Below, in pieces: positions 1 through 5,421 of a stretch of DNA of 10,039 nt. A program made the position numbers and the translations under genes. The notes below the pieces were generated by a model, which made no database searches, had not been told where the DNA came from, and saw only the letters and a program-made list of their open reading frames with translations. Position 1 is the first letter of the stretch. The number at the start of each line of letters is the position of its first letter. The DNA comes from Acidobacteriota bacterium (GTDB taxonomy: Bacteria > Acidobacteriota > Polarisedimenticolia > J045). Where the stretch lies: NCBI GenBank assembly GCA_027064265.1, contig JAMOQA010000403.1, positions 1 through 10,039 on the forward strand. The letters are read 5' to 3'.

Positions 1-1699
1 AGCCGGCGGCGCCTTCCTCCTGGGCGGCCAGCTTCCGGTCGACCCGGGCGAGGGCCTCGTCCGCCGCCGTCCGCGTCCGCTCGAGCAGCCCGGCGAGGCG
101 CTCCCGGTAGCGGGCGCGCTCCGCCTCGTCGGGCAGACCGGGGAGGTTGATCCGGACGTTGAGCCCGGCCCCCTCCGCGGCGGCGCGGGCGCACCAGGCG
201 GCGACGCCCGCGTCGGAGGCGGCCGCGTCCATGCCGAGGTCCGCGATCTCACGGGCGAGCTCGGCCACCTCGGCCGCCGCCTCGACCACGGAGAGCGGCA
301 CCTCGATCCCGCCGCGGGTCGCCTCGAGGATCGCCGCCTCCCGGGCCGCCTTCTGCTCGTCGGTCTTCCGCGGCATCCGGCGGGCGGCGACCATCGCCTC
401 GAAGGCCTCGGTGTCCCGGTCCACCGCCCGGGCGAGGCGGTCCTTCAGGTCCTGGGCCCGGCGCCCGAGCTCGACGAGGCGTTCCTTCTCCGGGGCGTCC
501 CCCTTGATCGACCCGTGGGTCAGGGCCGCGACCATCGAGGCGAGGGCGGCCCCGAGGGAACCGAGGTAGGCGGAGACCGAGCCGCCTCCCGGGGCCGGGG
601 TGGCCCGGGAGAGCTCGTCGGCAAACCCGAGGAGGCTCATCGCGCGGAGACCGGTCTCCCGGGGGAACAACCGGTAGTCGATGATCGCCTGCTCCGGCTC
701 GAAGGGCTTCACGTCGTCGAGGCCGAGGCTCGTGCGGGCCGCCGCCACCAGGTCGGGCTCCGGGACCGCCGTCGTCTTCCCCTGGGCCGCCAGGTAGTGC
801 TCACCGGCCATGCGGATCGCCTCGAGGGGAACCAGCCCGACGATCTCCGAGCCGGTCACCCTGAGCCCGCGCTTCCGGGCCTCGTCCCGGATCGTGTCGA
901 AGGCGACGTGGGGAGGCGTCACGTGGTAGTCGGTCAGGTTGATCGAGACCTGGGCGCGGCCGAACTCCGGGATGAACCAGCCGACCGCCCGCACGTTCCG
1001 CAGCATGCCCGGCTTGCGGAGCCTGTTTCCCTGCTCGTCCCGGAGGATCTTGCCGTCCGGGCCCCGGGCGAAGCGTCCCTGCTCCCGGATGTCCAGGGCG
1101 ATGTCGTGGGCCAGCTTCCGGTCGGTGGTGTTCAGGTCGACGTTGTACGCGATCAGGAACGGGCGCGCTCCGACCGCCGTGGCCCCCGCCTTCGGGTTGA
1201 ACTCGGCGGGGCCGTAGTCGGGCTTCCACTCCGGGGCCGCGAGCTTCGCCGGCAGGCCCTCGTACTCCCCCTTGCGCACGTCGGCGAGGGAACGGCGTTC
1301 CGGCCGGGTAGCGGCCCGCTCGTAGAGGTAGACGGGAATCCCGAGTTCCTCCCCGAGGCGCCGGCCCACCCGGTGGGCCAGCTCGACGCAGTCGTCCATC
1401 GTGGCCCCGCCGCCGACCGGCACGAACGGCATCACGTCCACCGCCCCCATCCGGGCGTGGGCCCCCTTGTGGTGGCGCATGTCGATCAGCTCGGTGGCGA
1501 CCTTCGCGAAGCGGAAGGCCGCCTCGGCCAGGGCGTCGGGGGGCCCGACGAAGGTGAAGACCGTGCGGTTCGTCTCCGCGCCGGGGTCGACGTCGAGCAG
1601 CTCGACCCCGTCGACCGACCGGACCGCCTCCGCGATCCGGTCGAGGACCCTGTGGTCCCGGCCCTCGGACACGTTCGGCACGCACTCGATGATCTTCAT
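1..1699 (-). CDS. ftcD: Bifunctional glutamate formimidoyltransferase / formimidoyl-THF cyclodeaminase (3' end outside window)
   Basis: This cytoplasmic folate enzyme moves the formimino group from N-formimino-L-glutamate to tetrahydrofolate, then deaminates it to 5,10-methenyl-THF, at the end of one histidine-degradation route. The visible 566 residues begin MKIIECVPNVSEGRD, typical of the family. The transferase domain spans about residues 1-325 and contains RHHKGAHARMGAVDV at 75-89; His81 aligns with the catalytic His82 of the pig enzyme (family knowledge). The cyclodeaminase domain starts near 350, with the hallmark TPAPGGGSVSAYLGSLGAAL at 367-386, and continues through EAFEAMVAARRMP. The human protein is about 541 residues, so only a short tail should be missing. 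The ATG at 1699 has GGAG nine bases upstream and the family's standard N-terminus. It follows the Gfo/Idh/MocA gene by 40 bases. No other hut gene is visible. The identification is very secure. Confidence 0.96.
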   Translation of the reverse strand, partial: MKIIECVPNVSEGRDHRVLDRIAEAVRSVDGVELLDVDPGAETNRTVFTFVGPPDALAEAAFRFAKVATELIDMRHHKGAHARMGAVDVMPFVPVGGGATMDDCVELAHRVGRRLGEELGIPVYLYERAATRPERRSLADVRKGEYEGLPAKLAAPEWKPDYGPAEFNPKAGATAVGARPFLIAYNVDLNTTDRKLAHDIALDIREQGRFARGPDGKILRDEQGNRLRKPGMLRNVRAVGWFIPEFGRAQVSINLTDYHVTPPHVAFDTIRDEARKRGLRVTGSEIVGLVPLEAIRMAGEHYLAAQGKTTAVPEPDLVAAARTSLGLDDVKPFEPEQAIIDYRLFPRETGLRAMSLLGFADELSRATPAPGGGSVSAYLGSLGAALASMVAALTHGSIKGDAPEKERLVELGRRAQDLKDRLARAVDRDTEAFEAMVAARRMPRKTDEQKAAREAAILEATRGGIEVPLSVVEAAAEVAELAREIADLGMDAAASDAGVAAWCARAAAEGAGLNVRINLPGLPDEAERARYRERLAGLLERTRTAADEALARVDRKLAAQEEGAAG

Positions 1700-1739
1700 C
1701 GCGTCGCTCTCCGTTCGGGGCGAGGCCGCCCCGGGGAAG

Positions 1740-2696
1740 TCAGGCGGGATCGGCCGACCGGCGGAGCAGGTCGACCCCTTCCACGGCGGCGAGCCCTTCC
1801 TCCAGCGGGACGGGCACGGGCCGGTCCTCGAGGATCGCGTCGGTGAAGGCGCGGAGTACCTCGCGGACCGTGGGAACCGGGGGTTCCACGGGGAGGGGGC
1901 GGAACATCCTGCCCTTGATCTCCCCGATCTGGCCGTGGACGTGATCGGCGACGAGCTGGCCGTGCTCGCCGCACAGCTCGATGCGGCCGCTCCGGCCGCC
2001 GGTGGCGCGGGAGTTGTCCAGGGTGGCGAGGACAGAGCCCGGTTCGACGACCAGGACGGCGGCGAAGAGGTCCTCGACCCGCGACGTCACGACCCGGCGG
2101 GTGAGGGCGGTCGCCCGGGCGACGCGGCCGCCGGCCAGGTGATGGAGCAGGTCGACCCCGTGGACCCCCGTGTTCAGGATGAGGCCCCCGTGCTCGGGAT
2201 CGTCCAGCCACGGGCGCCCGCTGGGCTCGAACCGCTGGTTGATCGCGACCAGGTGGAGGCGGCCGAGGGTGGGGACCAGCTCCCGCAGGGCCCGGACCAC
2301 GCTGTTGAAGCGCAGGGTCTGGGCGACCATCGCCGGGATTCCGGCGCGCCGGGCGACCTCCACCGCCGCCCGGCCACGGTCCGCGTCCGGCGCCAGGGGC
2401 TTCTCGACGAGGACCGGCTTGCCGACCGCGGCCGCCGCCTCGATCGCCGCCGGGTGCAGCCCCGGGGGCAGGACGGCGACCAGGACGTCGACGGCCGGGT
2501 CCGCCGCGAGGTCCGCGAGCTCCCGGTGGAACCGGAGCCCGCGGGAGTCCGCCCAGGCGCGGCCGGCGGCCTCGTCCCGGCGGGAGACGGCGACCAGCCG
2601 GCCGCGGGGGACGTCCCCGGCGAGGAGGTGCCGAGCGTAGCGGATGCCGTGCTGGCCGAGACCGGCCAGCCCGATGCCGAGCGTCGTCCCGGGCAT
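1740..2696 (-). CDS. Gfo/Idh/MocA family NAD(P)-dependent oxidoreductase
   Basis: This is a cytoplasmic dehydrogenase of the glucose-fructose oxidoreductase / inositol dehydrogenase / MocA family, 318 residues, a slightly short but normal length. The N-terminal Rossmann fold carries the dinucleotide-binding loop GLAGLGQHG at 9-17. The family EKP motif is at 98-100 (GKPVLVEKPLA), and the C-terminal catalytic helix holds NTGVHGVDLLHHL at 175-187, where His179 and Asp182 match the conserved HxxD. The substrate cannot be told from sequence; sugars, inositols and amino-sugar derivatives are all possible in this family. The ATG at 2696 has GGGGAG six bases upstream. It lies 40 bases before ftcD and 67 bases after the PilZ gene on the same strand, so co-transcription with ftcD is likely, though it has no known role in histidine breakdown. 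Confidence 0.93.
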   Translation of the reverse strand: MPGTTLGIGLAGLGQHGIRYARHLLAGDVPRGRLVAVSRRDEAAGRAWADSRGLRFHRELADLAADPAVDVLVAVLPPGLHPAAIEAAAAVGKPVLVEKPLAPDADRGRAAVEVARRAGIPAMVAQTLRFNSVVRALRELVPTLGRLHLVAINQRFEPSGRPWLDDPEHGGLILNTGVHGVDLLHHLAGGRVARATALTRRVVTSRVEDLFAAVLVVEPGSVLATLDNSRATGGRSGRIELCGEHGQLVADHVHGQIGEIKGRMFRPLPVEPPVPTVREVLRAFTDAILEDRPVPVPLEEGLAAVEGVDLLRRSADPA

Positions 2697-2712
2697 GGTT
2701 CTCTCCCCGTTA

Positions 2713-2732
2713 CCGGGTCGGAGACGACCCGG
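2713..2732. other. 8-bp perfect hairpin between PilZ and oxidoreductase genes
   Basis: The arms CCGGGTCG (2713-2720) and CGACCCGG (2725-2732) are perfectly complementary around a four-base loop (GAGA on the plus strand, TCTC on the minus strand). The hairpin lies in the 67-base gap after the PilZ stop, just ahead of the Shine-Dalgarno of the Gfo/Idh/MocA gene. In the leftward transcript no T-run follows the stem, so it is not a canonical intrinsic terminator. It could be an mRNA processing or stability element, an attenuating structure, or chance in a GC-rich gap. Confidence 0.5.
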
Positions 2733-2763
2733 GCGGGAAGGGTACCACGCGGCCGACGGCGGA

Positions 2764-3111
2764 TCAGGTGCCGTAGATCAGGGTGCGGATGCGCTGGACC
2801 GCTTCCGCCGGGGGCACCATGAAGTGGAAGCCGATCCGCACCGGGGGCGAGCCGCCCGGGCTCCTTTCCTGGCGCGTGGCCAGCGCCTCCAGCTCGAGGG
2901 GAGGCCGGCCATCGGGGAGGTGGAGTCGGACCCGGAGCAGCATCCCGAGGGGGATCTCGGCGGGCAGGGACACCAGGGTGCCGCTGACCGACAGGTTGAT
3001 CGTCTGCCCCCGGAGCACGTTGCCACCGGCGGCCTCGACCTCGACGGGGCAGCGCAGGGGGATGCGCTCCCCCTTGCGGCGCTCGATGGGAACGGTGCGG
3101 ATCTCAGCCAT
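2764..3111 (-). CDS. PilZ domain protein (predicted c-di-GMP receptor)
   Basis: This stand-alone PilZ domain of 115 residues is predicted to bind cyclic di-GMP in the cytoplasm and relay it to a partner. Both binding motifs are visible: the basic RxxxR loop in ERRKGERIPLR (residues 10-20, Arg12 and Arg16) and the (D/N)xSxxG strand motif as NLSVSG at 39-44. The rest follows the PilZ beta-barrel pattern, with PLGMLLRVRLHLPDG, then PPVRIGFHFMVP, and a closing helix ending IRTLIYGT. The start ATG overlaps the upstream stop by 8 bases (ATGGCTGA). Its own Shine-Dalgarno is weak, so it probably relies on translational coupling. A long open frame continues further upstream (to about 4587), but that part is a shadow of the neighbouring gene. 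The partner is not known; the two coupled upstream genes are the natural candidates. Confidence 0.9.
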   Translation of the reverse strand: MAEIRTVPIERRKGERIPLRCPVEVEAAGGNVLRGQTINLSVSGTLVSLPAEIPLGMLLRVRLHLPDGRPPLELEALATRQERSPGGSPPVRIGFHFMVPPAEAVQRIRTLIYGT

Positions 3112-4771
3112 CGGTTCCAAGATAGGTTCCTCCGCCGCGGCGGGGCCAGCGGAAGGCGCGGATTTCGGGGGATCGAAGGGACGAGGCGGCCGCGAGTCCC
3201 GCGGTGCCCGGGACGAGGGGGTCGCGCAGGACCGGGGCCTGGCCGGGGGCCCAGGTGGCCACCGGGACACCCGCGGGAGCGAGGAGGATCCCGGCCCGGA
3301 ACCCCTGCTCCTCGGCGAGGGCGGCCAGCCGGGTCGCCCGGGCCTGCCGCTCCTCCTCGGGAAGGGTGTTCCAGGCCGGATCGACCACCGCGACGAGCAG
3401 GCGGCCCGCCGGGTCGGCGGAGAGGAGCGGGGCCTCCCCGCGAAGGGCGTCGAGATCGACGGCGAGGGGGGGCGGGGGAGGCGCGGGGAGCAGCAGCAGC
3501 GGCAGGGCCAGGACGAGCGTGCCGAGGACGCCGCCTGAGAGGAGCCACCGCAGGAACCCGCCCCGGCGCCGGGGGGAGTCCGCGGCGCCGGGGGCGACCC
3601 TCCGGCGAACCTCCCGGAGCCGTTCCCGGATCGCTTCCTCCGCCTGGACCAGGGCCGTCGGGGCGGCCGCGCTCGTCCCGGGGGCCTCCGGGGGCCGCGC
3701 CGGGGAACCCGCAACCGGCCCGGTTGCGGGCCCGGTGAGCGGGCCGGTCGCCGGGGCGGCGAGGAACTCGTCCAGCCGCCCGCGCATCTCCCGGAGCGCG
3801 CGGCGCCACGCGGCGAGCCGGGCGAGGGGTTCCGGGTCCCGGTCGTGCTTCCGGTCCAGGCGGTCGACCGCCGCTTCGACCCGGTTCCACAGCTCGGTGA
3901 GCGCGACCCGGTCGGCCAGCAGTTCCTGCCGGTCTTCCCGCGCCAGGTGGGCCTCCGTCGCGACCAGCACCGCGAGGATCGCGAGGAGGAGCTCGTCCCG
4001 GGCCCGCAGCACGCCGTCCCGGATCGCCGCCACCAGGTCGAGGATCTCCCGTTCCGGGGCGTGGGCGAGGCGGGGAAGCGGGATCCCGTCGCGAAGATCG
4101 GCCAGCAGGTCGCCGGTCGCCCGGGCGATCCGGGCGAGCCCGAGGAGACGCTCGGGACTCGGCAGGAGGCCGCGGGCGAGGCCCACCAGCTCGAAGCCCG
4201 GGTCGTTCTCCGCCGCGACCAGGGTGTCCGCGAGCTCCCGGGTGCGCCCGGCCAGTTTCTCGGCGAGGCTCGCCCGGGCGGCAGCGATCCCGGGGTCGGG
4301 AAGCTGCCTCTCGAAGGTCCGGTAGAGCAGCTCGGCCTGGGCGCGCACCGCGAGGGCGGCGAGGACCGCCTGGCGCAGCGGCCCGGGGGGCAGGATGTGC
4401 CGGTCGGACGCGATCCGGGAGATGGCCACCAGGTCCTCGGGTCGCGGATCGCGCCAGAGCAGGCGGGCCGCCTCGTCGGCGAAGGAAAGGGTTCCGACCG
4501 GGAGGCTGTCGAGGGCCCGCTCGAGGGCCGCGAGGGCCTCCGGCGAGAGGGGATGGGCGGGTTCCCGCGGAGGGGGAGACCCGGCAACAGGTCCGGTGAC
4601 CGGCCCCGTGGCCACCGGCCCGGTCGCGAAGGAGGCGGTGTCCTCGTCGCCCGGATCCACCGTCCCGGTCACCGGCCCGGTGGTGGCCGGGTCGACCGTG
4701 AGCGACGCCTTGCCGCGCCGTTTCCGCGTGACGCCGATCGATTCCTTCCAGTACTTGCGGGGATCACCCAT
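3104..4771 (-). CDS. Unrecognised single-pass membrane protein with TGPV-repeat linkers
   Basis: I do not recognise this 555-residue protein. A basic N-terminus (TRKRRGK, 15-21) leads into a low-complexity tract of TGPV-type repeats (29-66). A mostly helical, Arg/Leu/Ala-rich region follows (about 75-338), then a second TGP tract (340-357), a charged helix (376-392), the basic stretch RRRGGFLRW (401-409) and one hydrophobic segment (about 413-430, GGVLGTLVLALPLLLLP). The last 125 residues look like a small alpha/beta domain (GRLLVAVVDPAWNTL, then FRAGILLAPAGVPVATW). The positive-inside rule puts residues 1-410 in the cytoplasm and the C-terminus in the periplasm. The start ATG overlaps the prepilin stop by 8 bases and the stop overlaps the PilZ start by 8, so the three genes are probably coupled. 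A role in assembling or regulating the pilin-like protein is inference. That the frame is coding is supported by the overlaps and the coherent topology. Confidence 0.82.
   Translation of the reverse strand: MGDPRKYWKESIGVTRKRRGKASLTVDPATTGPVTGTVDPGDEDTASFATGPVATGPVTGPVAGSPPPREPAHPLSPEALAALERALDSLPVGTLSFADEAARLLWRDPRPEDLVAISRIASDRHILPPGPLRQAVLAALAVRAQAELLYRTFERQLPDPGIAAARASLAEKLAGRTRELADTLVAAENDPGFELVGLARGLLPSPERLLGLARIARATGDLLADLRDGIPLPRLAHAPEREILDLVAAIRDGVLRARDELLLAILAVLVATEAHLAREDRQELLADRVALTELWNRVEAAVDRLDRKHDRDPEPLARLAAWRRALREMRGRLDEFLAAPATGPLTGPATGPVAGSPARPPEAPGTSAAAPTALVQAEEAIRERLREVRRRVAPGAADSPRRRGGFLRWLLSGGVLGTLVLALPLLLLPAPPPPPLAVDLDALRGEAPLLSADPAGRLLVAVVDPAWNTLPEEERQARATRLAALAEEQGFRAGILLAPAGVPVATWAPGQAPVLRDPLVPGTAGLAAASSLRSPEIRAFRWPRRGGGTYLGTDG
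3701..3754 (-). repeat. Second TGPV-type repeat tract inside the membrane protein gene
   Basis: This stretch encodes residues 340-357 (PATGPLTGPATGPVAGSP), a Thr-Gly-Pro-rich linker between the helical region and the membrane-proximal region. TGPVAGSP is identical to residues 59-66 of the first tract, although six of the eight codons differ synonymously. It overlaps a perfect 11-bp-arm inverted repeat at 3708-3730. Confidence 0.75.
3708..3730. repeat. Perfect 23-base inverted repeat within coding sequence
   Basis: The arms CCCGCAACCGG (3708-3718) and CCGGTTGCGGG (3720-3730) are exact reverse complements around a single central base. In RNA the eight outer pairs could form a stem with a seven-base loop. 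It lies inside the second TGPV tract, where the repeating Thr-Gly-Pro-Val-Ala-Gly codons partly favour such symmetry, so a coding by-product is plausible. Confidence 0.6.
4574..4687 (-). repeat. First TGPV-type repeat tract near the N-terminus of the membrane protein
   Basis: This stretch encodes residues 29-66 of the membrane protein. ATTGPVTGTV is followed by an acidic spacer (DPGDEDTASF) and then ATGPVATGPVTGPVAGSP, with the unit (A)TGPV occurring four times in all. Proline/glycine/threonine composition suggests a flexible or extended linker. It resembles the second tract (3701-3754) in protein sequence more than in DNA. Confidence 0.75.
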
Positions 4772-5312
4772 CCCGTCCCCCCCGGAATGTCGTCGGCAGC
4801 GGGGCCCGGTCGATCCGCTCGAGGCGATCGCCCCGCAGGAGGTAGATCCCCTCGACCCAGGTGCCGGGAGCCAGGGGAAAGGCGTCGGTGCTGGCGACGA
4901 CGACCTGGAGCCCCGGGATCGCCCCGTCCGTCAGGACCAGCCAGAACCCGCGGCCGGCCCCCGGTTCCGCCCCCGGCGCGTCGTAGACGGTGACCCTGTT
5001 CCCCGCCAGGTGGCCCAGGATCGGCGCCGGGGCCAGGAGGTAGCCCCGGGAGACCAGGGGGTCGAGGGTGCGGGTGTTGAACCCGTCGGGCCGGGTCGCC
5101 CCCGCGGGTGGCGGCGTACCGTGGTCGGCCTGCCAGCGGAGGAGCGCGGACGCGAGGACCCGGCCGTCGGTGGCGAGGCGCGCGAGATGGGCCCGGTCGA
5201 CCACCCGCCGGGACGCGGGAACCGCCATGGTCGCCAGCACCGCGACGATCGCGACGCTGACCAGCAGTTCCGGGAGGCTGATGCCCCGTTCGCGACCGGG
5301 GTCGTTCCCCAT
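4764..5312 (-). CDS. Prepilin-like protein (type IV pilin / type II secretion pseudopilin N-terminus)
   Basis: This 182-residue protein has a short leader, MGNDPGRERG, then ISLPELLVSVAIVAVLATMA, the class III prepilin signal. A PilD-type peptidase would cut after Gly10 and methylate Ile11; Glu15 is the conserved Glu+5 of mature pilins, and Pro14 the usual proline just before it. The hydrophobic helix (11-32) would anchor it in the inner membrane and the pilus core. The globular part has LLRWQADHGTPPP (58-70) and LDPLVSRGYL (83-92), which recall GspG-type pseudopilins, but no Ca-site motif is clear. It could be a minor pilin or pseudopilin. The ATG at 5312 has a strong GGAGG (complement of 5317-5321) four bases away. 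The reading frame stays open upstream to 6080, but without pilin features. It is the first gene of the leftward cassette, overlapping the next by 8 bases. Confidence 0.9.
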   Translation of the reverse strand: MGNDPGRERGISLPELLVSVAIVAVLATMAVPASRRVVDRAHLARLATDGRVLASALLRWQADHGTPPPAGATRPDGFNTRTLDPLVSRGYLLAPAPILGHLAGNRVTVYDAPGAEPGAGRGFWLVLTDGAIPGLQVVVASTDAFPLAPGTWVEGIYLLRGDRLERIDRAPLPTTFRGGRDG

Positions 5313-5421
5313 GGTTCCTCCGCGTCCCCCCGCCGCCCGGCGGCGCACGGGGACTCCACCGTCGAATCTGGGGACCGGGGAACGGCGAGGCAAACCGCGG
5401 CCGGTGGTAGGATCCGGGCCC
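5313..5421. promoter_or_regulatory. Divergent intergenic region between the pilin cassette and spmAB
   Basis: These 109 bases separate two divergent start codons and must hold promoters for both directions. On the plus strand TAGGAT (5408-5413) is -10-like but lies only eight bases before the ATG and has no -35 partner at 17 bases. On the minus strand TTGCCT and CAGATT, 17 bases apart, are a weak sigma70-like pair. A 15-base palindrome (5331-5345) falls in the predicted pilin leader. The existence of promoter activity is inferred from gene orientation; the exact elements are uncertain. Confidence 0.4.
5331..5345. repeat. 15-base palindrome in the pilin leader region
   Basis: Seven-base arms CGCCGCC (5331-5337) and GGCGGCG (5339-5345) are perfect reverse complements around one base. 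It lies 19 bases upstream of the prepilin ATG, just beyond the Shine-Dalgarno. It could be an operator half-site pair or a short leader hairpin, but such strings arise easily at this GC content. Confidence 0.35.

Noticed and set aside
801..1685. A 294-residue minus-strand frame inside ftcD.
   Set aside because: It is Arg/Gly/Pro-rich and out of frame with the well-conserved FtcD sequence, which covers every base of it.
515..2822. Long plus-strand frames (443 and 473 residues) opposite ftcD and the oxidoreductase.
   Set aside because: They have shadow composition and no motif, while the minus strand encodes two clearly recognised enzymes with intact active-site motifs throughout.
3112..4587. 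An N-terminal extension of the PilZ protein to 607 residues.
   Set aside because: The extension is low-complexity and out of frame with the 555-residue gene, which has better topology and an 8-base overlap with a normal PilZ start at 3111.
3701..4687. A CRISPR or tandem DNA repeat array suggested by the recurring accggcccggt-like strings.
   Set aside because: The units are short, irregular and in frame, with synonymous codon variation and no spacers; they encode Thr-Gly-Pro-Val linkers.
5389..5404. A possible sigma54 promoter on the minus strand ahead of the pilin gene.
   Set aside because: The GG and GC elements are nine bases apart, not the ten required, and the flanking consensus is poor.
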